The notes: generated from the letters alone by a model not told the origin. Shown: positions 52,231-61,168, counted from the first letter of the stretch. The stretch: 64,000 nt of DNA from Nocardia paucivorans NBRC 100373 (GCF_000308675.1 NZ_BAGE01000018.1:466883-530882); one strand, 5' to 3'. Translations and numbers: made by a program.

Positions 52231-53295
52231 TCAGAGGCGATATACGCGTTGGGCGTTACCCCGGAAAGCGGCGTCCAATGCCTGGGGGCCGGCGATATCG
52301 GTGAGGACCGTGGCCGCCGCCGTCGCGCTGCCCACCAGGGTGGTGATCGGTTTGTCGACCGGGAAATTCGATCCCCAGATCAGTCGCTGCACACCGAAGA
52401 CGTCCGCCGCGTGGCGCAGCATCGGTCCGATTCGGTCCACCAGCTGCGAGACCGGTGTGGTGCCGCCGTGGTGGGGCACCGGATGCCCGAGGATCGGCAT
52501 CATCAATCCGCTGATCTTGGCCGTGATATTCGGCAGGGCGGCCAGTTCGGCGATATCGTCGCGCCAGCGTTCGAAGATCTCCTGTCGCCGCCGCGGGTCG
52601 GGGCCGGTTTCCGCGCCGACCTGGCCGAAGATTCCGGCCGGGGTGGCCAGGTGGTTCAGCACGATGGACGCTTCCGGGTAGCGCCGGGCCAATGCCGTGA
52701 CCTCGGGTAGCTGATGGGAGTACACCCAGGCCTCGAAGACGAGCTCCCGTTCGACGAGCGCGGCGAAACCGTCGAGGAAGGCCGGGGTTCGCAGGACCCC
52801 GGGTCCGGCGAAGTCCCGCACATCCGGGTCGGGGTGGTTGGCGACCATGGTGCGGATCCCGCGCACCAGCGGGGACGCGGACAGGTGGGCGTCCAGCAGA
52901 TCGGCGAAACCCGGTGCGGCGGGGTCGGCGCTCGCGCTGATGGCGGCGAGCGCGGGGGTGTCGACTCCGAACGGCAGGCCGGCCACCCAGCGGGTTTCCT
53001 CGGTTTTGGGGCCGGTCCATTCCACCTCGATGTGCACGACCGCCTTCACCGGGAGTCCGGCGGTGTCGTCGCGATAGTCCGCCGGGAGGTAGGGGCCCGT
53101 ATACGCCGTGGGGTCGCCGACGAACTCGCGGTCGCGTCGCGGCGCCAGTCGGGACGCGACGGTTATCGGCAGTGGCAGATATCGGAAGAGTTTGGCCAGG
53201 CGACTGAACTCGCGCGGGGTGGAGTGCGGATCCCATTGATGGATGTGCGCGTCGATGATGTCGATACCGTCGAGGCCGGTTTCGCCGAGTTCCAT
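52231..53295 (-). CDS. amidohydrolase family protein (TIM-barrel, 2-pyrone dicarboxylate hydrolase-like)
   Basis: 354-residue metal-dependent hydrolase or decarboxylase-like protein. The N-terminal metal-binding motif is DAHIHQWDP; later ligands include VVHIEVEW (His), IVLNHLATP (His) and the C-terminal Asn/Asp in WGSNFPVDKP. The Asp-to-Asn change at SNFP is the usual one in this subgroup. The family includes lactonases and L-rhamnono/fuconolactonases; substrate unknown. It converges with the SWIM gene (20 bp between stops). The ATG at 53295 opens ELGETGLDG. Confidence 0.87.
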   Translation of the reverse strand: MELGETGLDGIDIIDAHIHQWDPHSTPREFSRLAKLFRYLPLPITVASRLAPRRDREFVGDPTAYTGPYLPADYRDDTAGLPVKAVVHIEVEWTGPKTEETRWVAGLPFGVDTPALAAISASADPAAPGFADLLDAHLSASPLVRGIRTMVANHPDPDVRDFAGPGVLRTPAFLDGFAALVERELVFEAWVYSHQLPEVTALARRYPEASIVLNHLATPAGIFGQVGAETGPDPRRRQEIFERWRDDIAELAALPNITAKISGLMMPILGHPVPHHGGTTPVSQLVDRIGPMLRHAADVFGVQRLIWGSNFPVDKPITTLVGSATAAATVLTDIAGPQALDAAFRGNAQRVYRL

Positions 53296-53444
53296 GCCGC
53301 TCCCGTCGCCATCCGTCGTCGTCGACCTGATCGCCGAAGCCTACCGGACCTTCGTGGGTCGTCGGCCGTCTTCGGCGGCGCGTGGTCGCAGTGGATATGG
53401 GGCGTGGCATCGGTGGAAACGATGGTTCGATCGATGGCGACAAT

Positions 53445-53504
53445 GCCTTATCTGCCCGGGATAAGCCTTATCTGCCCGGGAGGAGCCTTATCTGCCCGGA
53501 AGAA
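53445..53504. repeat. three 20-bp tandem repeats upstream of the DUF2157 gene
   Basis: Units at 53445-53464, 53465-53484 and 53485-53504, each beginning GCCTTATCTGCCCGG and differing only in the last five bases (GATAA, GAGGA, AAGAA). At the first junction the repeats create a perfect GATAAG-C-CTTATC palindrome (53460-53472). They lie 25 bp upstream of the DUF2157 gene start and 150 bp upstream of the divergent amidohydrolase gene. A regulator-binding array or a slippage array. Confidence 0.92.
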
Positions 53505-53529
53505 CGCGGTGTGGCGGCATAATGGTCGC

Positions 53530-54588
53530 GTGGCCGAACGGGATTCGGCGCCGAAGGCGTCACGGCCGGTCTCGGGGCCGGAGAAAACACCCGAAACCAT
53601 GTCCGCGCCGGCCGTTTCCGCCGCCGGCACCCCCACCGCATTACGCGGTCTGGTCGATCAGGGGGTGCTCACCGAATCCCAGCTGGACGCGGTGGTCACA
53701 GCCTTATCCGAGGACCGTACCCCGCCGACGCCCGTCAAACTGCTTTCCGAGATCGCCGCCTACGCGGGCGCCGGTCTGCTGTTGAGCGGATTCGTCCTGC
53801 TGTTGGCGGCGTCGTGGGAGGACATGGCGCGGCTCGGGCGGGTGGCGTTGTTCGCGCTCGTGGCGCTGGGGTTGGCCGTAACGGGTATCGCCCTGGTCGG
53901 CGGGCCGAAGGCGCTTTTCGGCGCCGCGCGTCGTCGGGTTCGCGAGACCGGCCATACCATACGCACCCGGTTGGCGATGGTTTTGTTCGCATTGGCCGCG
54001 GTGGGTGTCGCCGCCGCGGTGGGGTCCGGTATCGAGGACGGTAACGCCGATATCGCCTGGGTGTACGCGTGTCTGGCCGGTCTGGCGGTCGGGGTGCTCG
54101 GTTACGCGGCGTTTCCCTCCCTGGTCGGGATGCTGGTCTGCGCGGGTTTCGCCGTGGCCGTGCTGAGCGGTGTCCTGAACGATTTGTGGGGCGTCGACGA
54201 GGAACTGACCGGTATCGGTTTCCTCGCACTCGGTCTCGGCTGGCTCGGGGTCGCTCGGCTGGGGGTGATTCTGGAGCGTTGGGCCGGTTACGCGGTCGGG
54301 ATCCTGGTGGCGCTGTGGGGCGCCCAGGTCACCTCCGCATTCGTCGAGTACGCGATGGCCTATCTACTCACGGGTCTGCTGGCGGTGCTGTGTTTCGCCC
54401 TCTACCTCACCGATCGGTCCCCGGTTCTGGTTCTGGGCGGCACGATCGCATTGTCGGTGGCGGCCGCCGAGGCGGTCTGGCATTGGACGGATGGTTCGAT
54501 CAGTGCGGCGGGAGCGGTTCTCGTCGCCGGGGCGGTGGTGCTCGGACTCGGTAGCGCCCTGCTCACCCGGAGAATCAAGCCGAATTGA
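53530..54588 (+). CDS. DUF2157-type polytopic membrane protein
   Basis: 352-residue protein. The N-terminal 80 residues are soluble with TALRGLVDQGVLTESQLDAV, the short helix pair typical of DUF2157. Then come nine or ten hydrophobic helices, starting with IAAYAGAGLLLSGFVLLLAAS and ending ISAAGAVLVAGAVVLGLGSALL, with a final basic LTRRIKPN. The GTG at 53530 is the best start; a GTG at 53509 (GGAAGA upstream) would add seven residues. The gene is divergent from the amidohydrolase. Function unknown. Two hairpins follow the stop codon. Confidence 0.82.
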   Translation: MAERDSAPKASRPVSGPEKTPETMSAPAVSAAGTPTALRGLVDQGVLTESQLDAVVTALSEDRTPPTPVKLLSEIAAYAGAGLLLSGFVLLLAASWEDMARLGRVALFALVALGLAVTGIALVGGPKALFGAARRRVRETGHTIRTRLAMVLFALAAVGVAAAVGSGIEDGNADIAWVYACLAGLAVGVLGYAAFPSLVGMLVCAGFAVAVLSGVLNDLWGVDEELTGIGFLALGLGWLGVARLGVILERWAGYAVGILVALWGAQVTSAFVEYAMAYLLTGLLAVLCFALYLTDRSPVLVLGGTIALSVAAAEAVWHWTDGSISAAGAVLVAGAVVLGLGSALLTRRIKPN

Positions 54589-54591
54589 CGG

Positions 54592-54637
54592 CCGCGCCGG
54601 TACCCACCGGCGCGGGGTTCTGGTGCCCTGGGGCACC
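54592..54637. terminator. double hairpin terminator with partial U-tract
   Basis: CCGCGCCGG/CCGGCGCGG (9-bp stem, 54592-54600 with 54607-54615) then GGTGCCC/GGGCACC (7-bp stem, 54622-54628 with 54631-54637). TGTATATTTTTGC follows within a few bases, the only T-rich tail of this kind seen in the window. It separates the DUF2157 gene from the valine operon. Confidence 0.7.
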
Positions 54638-54661
54638 CCGGTGTATATTTTTGCTTGGATG

Positions 54662-54674
54662 TCCAACTATTGGA
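54662..54674. promoter_or_regulatory. small palindrome upstream of mmsA
   Basis: TCCAA-CTA-TTGGA, perfect 5-bp arms, 78 bp upstream of the mmsA ATG. Could be an operator for the valine operon; no regulator gene lies next to it. Confidence 0.35.
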
Positions 54675-54751
54675 TGCCCGTAAATGATCTCCGCGTGGTA
54701 GCTCGACGACAGCGCCGTACTCCACCACCGTCTACCCGAGGCAGGATTCGC

Positions 54752-56251
54752 ATGGTTCGTGAACTCACCCATTTCATCGGCGGACAGCATGTCCCGGGCG
54801 CATCCGGAAGGTTCGGAGACGTCTACGACCCGAATATCGGTCAGGTGCAGGCCCGGGTGCCGCTGGCCACCACCTCCGAGGTGGAGGCCGCCATCGCCAA
54901 TGCCGCCGAGGCGCAGCCCGCCTGGGCCGCGGTCAACCCTCAGCGCCGCGCTCGGGTCCTGATGAAGTTCTTGAACCTCGTCAACGACGAAATGGACTCC
55001 CTGGCGGCGCTGCTGTCGAGCGAACACGGCAAGACCATCGCCGATGCCAAGGGTGATATCCAGCGCGGTCTCGAGGTGATCGAATTCGCGATCGGTATTC
55101 CGCACCTGCTCAAGGGCGAATACACCGAGAGCGCGGGCACCGGTATCGACGTCTACTCCATGCGCCAGCCGCTCGGCGTGGTCGCCGGTATCACCCCGTT
55201 CAACTTCCCGGCCATGATCCCGCTGTGGAAGGCGGGCCCCGCGCTGGCCTGCGGTAACGCCTTCGTGCTGAAGCCCTCCGAACGCGATCCATCGGTGCCG
55301 CTGCGACTGGCCGAGCTGTTCCTCGAGGCCGGCCTCCCGGCGGGTGTGTTCAATGTGGTCAACGGTGACAAGGAAGCCGTCGACACCCTGTTGCACGATC
55401 CGCGGATCAAGGCCGTCGGCTTCGTCGGCTCCACCCCGATCGCGCAGTACATCTACGAGACCGCGACCGCCAACGGTAAGCGGGCCCAGTGCTTCGGCGG
55501 TGCCAAGAACCACGCCATCGTCATGCCCGACGCCGACCTCGACGATGTCGCCGATCAACTGATCGGCGCCGGCTACGGTTCGGCCGGGGAACGCTGCATG
55601 GCCATCTCGGTCGCCGTCCCCGTCGGAGAGGAGACCGCCGAGCGGCTCGTCGCCAAGCTCACCGAGCGGGTGCACAAGTTGAATATCGGCCGCTCCGACG
55701 ACCCGGGCGCCGACTACGGCCCGCTGGTCGGCGCCGACGCCGTGGAGCGGGTGAACAAGTACATCCAGATCGGTATCGACGAGGGCGCCGAGCTCGTGGT
55801 GGACGGCCGTGGACTGACGGTCGAGGGCGCCGAGAACGGGTACTTCGTGGGGGCCACCCTGTTCGACAAGGTCACCCCCGAGATGAAGATCTACACCGAC
55901 GAGATCTTCGGTCCGGTGCTCAGCGTGGTCCGCGCCAAGGATTACGAGGAGGGTCTGCGACTGGCCAACGAGCACGAATACGGCAACGGTGTCGCGATCT
56001 TCACCCGTGACGGTGACACCGCCCGCGATTTCGCCTCCCGGGTGCAGGTGGGCATGGTCGGTATCAATGTCCCGATCCCCGTGCCGATCGCCTACTACAC
56101 CTTCGGTGGTTGGAAGCGTTCCGGTTTCGGCGACCTGAACCAGCACGGTCCCGATTCCATCCGCTTCTACACCAAGACCAAGACCGTCACCCAGCGTTGG
56201 CCCGCCGGGTTGAAGGAGAGCAACAGCTTCGTCATTCCAACCATGGACTGA
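54752..56251 (+). CDS. mmsA: methylmalonate-semialdehyde dehydrogenase (CoA-acylating)
   Basis: 499-residue enzyme converting methylmalonate semialdehyde and CoA to propionyl-CoA with NAD, releasing CO2, the last step of valine catabolism. Conserved parts are FNFPAMIPLWK (oxyanion Asn), KPSERDPS, GFVGSTPIAQYIYE, CFGGAKNHAIVMPD (Glu replaced, as usual in MmsA) and catalytic Cys282 in GSAGERCMAIS. The ATG at 54752 follows GAGGCAGGA. First gene of a four-gene operon with tight spacings. Propionyl-CoA produced can be carboxylated by the AccA3-AccD5 enzyme encoded earlier in this window. Confidence 0.95.
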   Translation: MVRELTHFIGGQHVPGASGRFGDVYDPNIGQVQARVPLATTSEVEAAIANAAEAQPAWAAVNPQRRARVLMKFLNLVNDEMDSLAALLSSEHGKTIADAKGDIQRGLEVIEFAIGIPHLLKGEYTESAGTGIDVYSMRQPLGVVAGITPFNFPAMIPLWKAGPALACGNAFVLKPSERDPSVPLRLAELFLEAGLPAGVFNVVNGDKEAVDTLLHDPRIKAVGFVGSTPIAQYIYETATANGKRAQCFGGAKNHAIVMPDADLDDVADQLIGAGYGSAGERCMAISVAVPVGEETAERLVAKLTERVHKLNIGRSDDPGADYGPLVGADAVERVNKYIQIGIDEGAELVVDGRGLTVEGAENGYFVGATLFDKVTPEMKIYTDEIFGPVLSVVRAKDYEEGLRLANEHEYGNGVAIFTRDGDTARDFASRVQVGMVGINVPIPVPIAYYTFGGWKRSGFGDLNQHGPDSIRFYTKTKTVTQRWPAGLKESNSFVIPTMD

Positions 56252-56261
56252 GGTCACTCCC

Positions 56262-57419
56262 ATGTTCACACTCGACGACGACGAACGCGCCATTCGCGAT
56301 ACCGCCCGCGAGTTCGCCGACGAATTCCTGGCACCACATGCCGTGGAATGGGATCAGCACAAACACTTCCCGGTGGATGTGCTGCGCAAAGCGGGTGCGA
56401 TCGGGCTCGGCGGTATCTATGTGAGCGAGGATTTCGGCGGCTCCGGACTGCGCCGGCTGGATGCGGTACGGATCTTCGAACAACTCGCCACCGGATGCCC
56501 GGCCGTGGCCGCCTATATCTCCATCCACAATATGGCGGCCTGGATGATCGATAGCTACGGCGACATCGAACAGCGCAGCCGCTGGTTGCCCGGTATGACG
56601 TCCATGGAACTGCTGGGCAGCTACGCGCTCACCGAGCCGGGGGCCGGTTCGGATGCCGCGGCCCTGGCCACCAAAGCGGTGCGCGACGGGGACCACTATG
56701 TGCTCAACGGTTCCAAACAGTTCATCTCGGGTGCCGGATCCAACGACCTGTACGTGATGATGGTCCGCACCGGCGGGGAGGGGGCGCACGGTATCTCCGC
56801 GCTCATCGTGCCCGCCGATACCCCTGGTCTGTCGGTGGGGGCCAACGAGAAGAAGATGGGCTGGAACGCCCAACCCACCCGGCAGGTGATTCTCACCGAC
56901 GCCCGGGTGCCGGTGACCAATCGGTTGGGCGCCGAGGGGGAGGGTTTCCGGATCGCCATGAACGGTCTCAACGGCGGTCGCCTCAATATCGCGGCCTGTT
57001 CGATGGGCGGCGGTCAAGCGGCGCTGGACAAGACGGTGTCGTATCTGGCGCAGCGTTCGGCGTTCGGCGCGCCATTGCTGAACAATCCGGCCCTACAGTT
57101 CGAACTCGCCGATATGCGGACGAAACTCGAGGCCGCCCGCACCCTGCTGTGGCGGGCCGCGGCGGCCCTGGACGCGGATGCTCCCGACAAGGTGGAGCTG
57201 TGCGCCATGGCGAAACGATTCGCCACCGATGCCGGATTCGAGGTCGCCAACAGTGCCCTGCAGTTGCACGGCGGTTACGGTTACCTCGCCGAATACGGTC
57301 TGGAAAAGATTGTCCGGGATCTGCGGGTGCACCAGATCCTGGAAGGTACCAACGAGATCATGCGGATGGTGGTGGCCCGGTCGATGACGGCCGCCCGGAA
57401 TGCGCGAGGAGCAGCATGA
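56262..57419 (+). CDS. acyl-CoA dehydrogenase, isobutyryl-CoA type
   Basis: 385-residue FAD-dependent dehydrogenase, likely oxidising isobutyryl-CoA to methacrylyl-CoA. Motifs: YALTEPGAGSDAAAL, FISGAGSNDLYVMMV, GWNAQPTRQV, NGGRLNIAACSMGG, LQLHGGYGYLAEYGLEKIVRD and ILEGTNEIMRMVVAR. The ATG at 56262 comes 10 bp after mmsA. It overlaps the hydrolase gene by 4 bp (ATGA). Context rather than sequence alone decides the substrate. Confidence 0.93.
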   Translation: MFTLDDDERAIRDTAREFADEFLAPHAVEWDQHKHFPVDVLRKAGAIGLGGIYVSEDFGGSGLRRLDAVRIFEQLATGCPAVAAYISIHNMAAWMIDSYGDIEQRSRWLPGMTSMELLGSYALTEPGAGSDAAALATKAVRDGDHYVLNGSKQFISGAGSNDLYVMMVRTGGEGAHGISALIVPADTPGLSVGANEKKMGWNAQPTRQVILTDARVPVTNRLGAEGEGFRIAMNGLNGGRLNIAACSMGGGQAALDKTVSYLAQRSAFGAPLLNNPALQFELADMRTKLEAARTLLWRAAAALDADAPDKVELCAMAKRFATDAGFEVANSALQLHGGYGYLAEYGLEKIVRDLRVHQILEGTNEIMRMVVARSMTAARNARGAA

Positions 57420-58501
57420 GCGACGAACCCGAAGTCCTGATCGAGCAGCGTGACGGACTCGGACTCATCACCCTGAACCGCCCCAAGGCCATCAACGCGC
57501 TCAATCACGCGATGGCGCTCACCATCACCGAGCAGTTGCGGTCCTGGGCCGACGACGACTCCGTGCGCACGGTGGCGATCACCGGAGCCGGGGAACGAGG
57601 GCTGTGCGCGGGTGGCGATATCGTCGCCATCCACCACGACGCCAAAGAGCAACAGGCCGCCGGGCACGTCGGGTCCGCCGCGGATTCGGCGACCGGGAAG
57701 TTCTGGCGCGACGAGTACATTCTCAACGCGTTGATCGGCCGCTACCCGAAACCGTATGTGGCGGTGATGGACGGCATCGTGATGGGCGGCGGTGTCGGCC
57801 TGTCGGCGCACGGCAGCCACCGGATCGTCACCGAGCGGTCGACGGTCGGGATGCCCGAGGTCGGTATCGGCTTCATTCCCGATGTGGGCGGTACCTATCT
57901 GCTGTCGCGGGCTCCCGGTGAGCTCGGCACACATATCGCGCTCACCACCGCGCGGATGAAGGCCGGTGATGCCATCGCCACCGGTTTCGCGGACTATTAC
58001 ATTCCGTCCGAACGGATTCCGGACCTGCTCACCACCTTGCAGACCGAAACGGCCGATGTCGCCATCGCCAAATTCGCCACGGACGCACCCGAATCCGAGC
58101 TGGTGGCGCAGCGCGAATGGATCGACGCCTGCTACGGCGCCGACTCGGTGACCGAGATCGTGGCCCGGCTTCAGACCCACGAGGCCCCGGAGGCGCAGGC
58201 CGCGGCGACCGCCGTGCTGTCGAAATCCCCGGTGGCATTGCAGGTCACACTGCGATCCCTGCGCTCGGCGCGCAAGGCCGACAGCCTGGAGGCGGTGTTG
58301 AACGAGGAGTACCGGGTTTCGGTGGCCTCGTTGGCCTCCCATGATCTGGTCGAGGGTATTCGCGCCCAGGTCATCGATAAGGATCGCAATCCGAGCTGGT
58401 CGCCCGCCGCCCTGGACGAGGTGACCGCCGAGCAGGTCGACGCGTATTTCGCCGAATTGGGCACGCGGGAACTGGGTTTGACCACACCGGAGGGACAGTA
58501 A
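57416..58501 (+). CDS. 3-hydroxyisobutyryl-CoA hydrolase
   Basis: 361-residue crotonase-fold protein, longer than simple enoyl-CoA hydratases and matching hydroxyisobutyryl-CoA hydrolases. It has GERGLCAGGDIVAIH, the VMDGIVMGGGVGLSAHGSHR oxyanion segment and PEVGIGFIPDVGGTYLLSR with Glu and Asp suited to thioester hydrolysis. The extended C-terminal helical part (about 250-361) is typical. The ATG at 57416 overlaps the dehydrogenase stop, and GAGGAGCAGC precedes it. Product 3-hydroxyisobutyrate goes to MmsB. Confidence 0.92.
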   Translation: MSDEPEVLIEQRDGLGLITLNRPKAINALNHAMALTITEQLRSWADDDSVRTVAITGAGERGLCAGGDIVAIHHDAKEQQAAGHVGSAADSATGKFWRDEYILNALIGRYPKPYVAVMDGIVMGGGVGLSAHGSHRIVTERSTVGMPEVGIGFIPDVGGTYLLSRAPGELGTHIALTTARMKAGDAIATGFADYYIPSERIPDLLTTLQTETADVAIAKFATDAPESELVAQREWIDACYGADSVTEIVARLQTHEAPEAQAAATAVLSKSPVALQVTLRSLRSARKADSLEAVLNEEYRVSVASLASHDLVEGIRAQVIDKDRNPSWSPAALDEVTAEQVDAYFAELGTRELGLTTPEGQ

Positions 58502-59394
58502 TGAGCAAGACGATCGGTTTCCTCGGCCTGGGCCATATGGGCGGACCGATGGCGGCGAACCTGGTGAAGGCCGGATACGACGTCCGTGCCTTCGACCCGT
58601 CGCCGGCCGCCCAGGAACAGGCCCGCGCCGACAATATCCCCCTGGTGGATTCCGGCCCGGCCGCCGCCGTCGACCGGGATATCGTCATCACCATGCTCAC
58701 CAACGGCCGGTTGGTGCGCACCGTGTACGCCGAACTGCTGCCGGCCGCGCGTCCGGGCACCTTGTTCATCGACTGCTCGACCATTGATGTGGCCGATGCC
58801 AAGGCCGCGGCCGAAGCGGCGGTCGCGGCGGGCCATCGGGCGTTGGACGCGCCGGTCTCCGGCGGGGTGGCCGGCGCCGCCGCCGGAACGCTCACCTTCA
58901 TGGTCGGTGGGCAGGAGGCGGATTTCGCCGAGGCGCTGCCGGTGCTGGAGGTGATGGGCGCCAAGGTGGTGCACTGCGGTGCGTCCGGGGTCGGCCAGGC
59001 GGCCAAGATCTGCAACAACATGCTGCTCGGCGTGTCGATGATCGCGCTGTCGGAGGCCATGGTGCTCGGCGAGAAGCTGGGATTGAGCCATCAGTCGTTC
59101 TTCGATGTGGTCTCCACGGCTTCGGGACAGAGTTGGGCGCTGACCAGCTACTGCCCGGTGCCGGGCCCGGTGCCGACCAGTCCGGCCAACAACGATTACA
59201 AGCCCGGTTTCGCCACCGCCCTGATGACCAAGGACCTCGGACTGGCCGCGGAGGCATTGCGCGCCAACGGGGTCGACGGGCAGTTCGGACAGTTGGCCGC
59301 CGAAATCTACACCCGGTTCAACGAGAGTTCCGCCGACCGGGATTTCTCCGCCATCATCACCGAGGTTCGGAAGCGGAGCGAAAGCGCCGAGTAG
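58501..59394 (+). CDS. mmsB: 3-hydroxyisobutyrate dehydrogenase
   Basis: 297-residue NAD-dependent dehydrogenase making methylmalonate semialdehyde. The N-terminal Rossmann motif is GFLGLGHMGGPMAANL; then DAPVSGGVAGAAAGTLTFM (substrate binding) and GVGQAAKICNNMLLG with the catalytic Lys, and the C-terminal KDLGLAAEALR segment. The ATG at 58501 shares a base with the stop of the previous gene. The operon ends with a strong hairpin at 59417. Confidence 0.95.
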   Translation: MSKTIGFLGLGHMGGPMAANLVKAGYDVRAFDPSPAAQEQARADNIPLVDSGPAAAVDRDIVITMLTNGRLVRTVYAELLPAARPGTLFIDCSTIDVADAKAAAEAAVAAGHRALDAPVSGGVAGAAAGTLTFMVGGQEADFAEALPVLEVMGAKVVHCGASGVGQAAKICNNMLLGVSMIALSEAMVLGEKLGLSHQSFFDVVSTASGQSWALTSYCPVPGPVPTSPANNDYKPGFATALMTKDLGLAAEALRANGVDGQFGQLAAEIYTRFNESSADRDFSAIITEVRKRSESAE

Positions 59395-59416
59395 GCGAAC
59401 GAGCCGCATCGAACGG

Positions 59417-59452
59417 ACAGGTGTCCGCATTGTGCGCTATGCGGACACCTGT
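59417..59452. terminator. terminator hairpin of the valine operon
   Basis: Perfect 14-bp stem ACAGGTGTCCGCAT/ATGCGGACACCTGT with an 8-base loop, 22 bp after the mmsB stop. Very stable; no U-run. Confidence 0.8.
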
Positions 59453-59534
59453 TCCACCGAAGAGCGGGCAAGGCCTGTCGGATGGACAGTTATGGCATCT
59501 CGACGCCTGATAAGGGTGTCATCGTGGTGTCGGT

Positions 59535-59806
59535 ATGCGCACCACACCGAATCTCGACGACGATGTAGTGGAGTTGATCGAGGCGGTCGGTCGTCGGCAA
59601 CGCCTGTCCAGGAGGTAGATCATCGACGATGCGCTTCGGCGTGCTTTGACACCACGAGTGGCTCGGCGGGAGCCCTACCGTCTCACGCCCCGGAGTCCGC
59701 GCTTCGGCCCGGGTTCGATCCGGCCCGGTTCAACCGGTTGGCGGACGAGCTGGAGGACGAGCTGGAGGACGAGGCCATCATCGAGAACGCACGGCGCATG
59801 GCGTGA
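59535..59806 (+). pseudogene. vapB: decayed VapB-type antitoxin
   Basis: The first 27 codons encode MRTTPNLDDDVVELIEAVGR, a typical ribbon-helix-helix VapB N-terminus. They end at an in-frame TAG (59616-59618). The same frame continues past it with IIDDALRRALTPRVARREPY, the expected next segment. Near 59695 the homology shifts to another frame and goes on as LRPGFDPARFNRLADELEDE to a TGA at 59804. One nonsense change and one frameshift therefore disable it. The final frame overlaps the toxin remnant by 4 bp (GTGA), the normal vapBC coupling. The last part carries a 12-bp duplication (ELEDELED). Confidence 0.72.
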
Positions 59807-60120
59807 TCGACTCGGCCCGCGGTTATCGGCTCTCTGCATATATCCATCAGCGCTCATGTCCTCCGGACACCGCTACCGGTCGGCCAGGCCACCGCATACG
59901 TCCACGACTGGTTGGCCCAACCGAATGTGGACCTACTGGTGTCAGGTTCCGATCATCTGCGTATTGCGTTGGATCTGCTCATAAAAGCGGGTATTGCGGC
60001 AAATCTGACGACCGATACGCAACTGGCGGCCTATGCGCTCGAACAGCAGGGGAGATCCACTCCGACGACACCGATTTCGCCGGATTCCCGGCCGTGAAGT
60101 GGGTGAACCCGCTTCGATGA
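59803..60120 (+). pseudogene. vapC: decayed VapC-type PIN-domain toxin
   Basis: Starts as GTG ATC GAC, like many VapC genes (VID...), but the usual LDTNVLVYA part with its first catalytic Asp is missing, so the 5' half seems deleted. From about 59867 the family sequence is readable: LRTPLPVGQATAYVHDWLAQ, then a hydrophobic DLLIKAGIAANLTTDTQLAA helix containing the conserved TTDxxLAA acidic site. Near 60045 the frame shifts again and the true C-terminus appears as GEIHSDDTDFAGFPAVKWVN. Several lesions make it nonfunctional. Confidence 0.72.
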
Positions 60121-60391
60121 CTCGTGGTGTCCTACGGCGACCGGGGTCGACACGAGGTGGGACGATGGCGCGTCGGCTTCAGGAGTGAACGGCGGTTCTC
60201 GATAGTGATCGGGACTGTCGACTCATTGCGGTCGGGAATCTTCGAAATGGAGCTGCTTCGGCATGCGGTGTGCCCACTGGATATGTGAACACGGCGACTC
60301 GCCCCAACGAGCCGAACCACTGCGCTGTGAACGCCTGTGGGCGGGGTATCGTCAGCGATGATCATGACCGTTTCGACCGTGAGGATGCGCT
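60121..60391. other. non-coding flank of the vapBC remnant
   Basis: 271 bp before the hydratase gene. Less GC-rich than the surroundings, like the vapBC remnant itself. No gene recognised; the hydratase promoter should be here. Confidence 0.5.
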
Positions 60392-61168
60392 GTGACCGAC
60401 TTCGAGACGATTCTGCTGGAGCGTAAGGACAAGGTCGGCCTCATTACGCTGAACCGACCCAAGGCGCTCAATGCGCTGAACTCTCAGGTCCTCGACGATG
60501 TCATCGCGGCCCTGGACGAGCTCGAGCGCGACGAGCAGATCGGTGCGGTGGTGATCACCGGTTCCGAACGGGCCTTCGCCGCGGGCGCGGATATCAAGGA
60601 GATGCAGCCCAAGTCGTACATGGACATGTTCATGGACGACTATTTCGCCCGCTGGGATCGGCTGGCCCAGTTCCGTAAGCCCACCATTGCCGCGGTCGCC
60701 GGTTACGCCCTGGGCGGTGGCTGTGAACTGGCCATGATCTGCGACATTCTGATCGCCGCGGACAACGCCAAGTTCGGGCAGCCGGAGATCAAGCTGGGTG
60801 TTATTCCCGGTATCGGTGGTTCTCAGCGGCTGACCCGGGCGATCGGCAAGGCCAAGGCCATGGATCTGGTGTTGACCGGCCGCAATATGGATGCCGAGGA
60901 AGCCGAGCGGGCCGGGCTGGTGTCCCGGATCGTGCCCGCTGCGGAACTGCTCGACACCGCCCTCGAGGTCGCCGCAACCATCGCGTCCATGTCGTTGCCG
61001 GTGACCATGATCGCCAAGGAGGCGGTGAATCGTTCGTTCGAGACCACGCTGAGCGAGGGACTGCGGTTCGAGCGCCGGGTGTTCCACTCGTTGTTCGCCA
61101 TCGAGGACCAGAAGGAAGGCATGGCGGCCTTCGTGGAGAAGCGGCCCGCGAAGTTCACCAACCGCTGA
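60392..61168 (+). CDS. echA8: enoyl-CoA hydratase, EchA8 type
   Basis: 258-residue crotonase. Both catalytic Glu are present, in [15 protein letters not shown] and [15 protein letters not shown], with the oxyanion [13 protein letters not shown]. It hydrates 2-enoyl-CoA and may act on methacrylyl-CoA, the hydratase step missing from the adjacent valine operon. The GTG at 60392 starts [13 protein letters not shown], matching mycobacterial EchA8 as I recall it. It ends at a bidirectional hairpin against the Hsp70-like gene. Confidence 0.93.
   Translation: MTDFETILLERKDKVGLITLNRPKALNALNSQVLDDVIAALDELERDEQIGAVVITGSERAFAAGADIKEMQPKSYMDMFMDDYFARWDRLAQFRKPTIAAVAGYALGGGCELAMICDILIAADNAKFGQPEIKLGVIPGIGGSQRLTRAIGKAKAMDLVLTGRNMDAEEAERAGLVSRIVPAAELLDTALEVAATIASMSLPVTMIAKEAVNRSFETTLSEGLRFERRVFHSLFAIEDQKEGMAAFVEKRPAKFTNR

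Noticed and set aside
53445..53504. CRISPR-like array
   Set aside because: Units are contiguous without spacers, only three copies, and no cas genes are present.
54575..56293. Minus-strand frame of 572 codons over mmsA
   Set aside because: Antisense of the dehydrogenase gene; no family resemblance.
59646..59984. Independent small genes in the vapBC remnant
   Set aside because: Each short frame matches only part of VapB or VapC and the parts join across frames, so decay explains them better than several new small genes.
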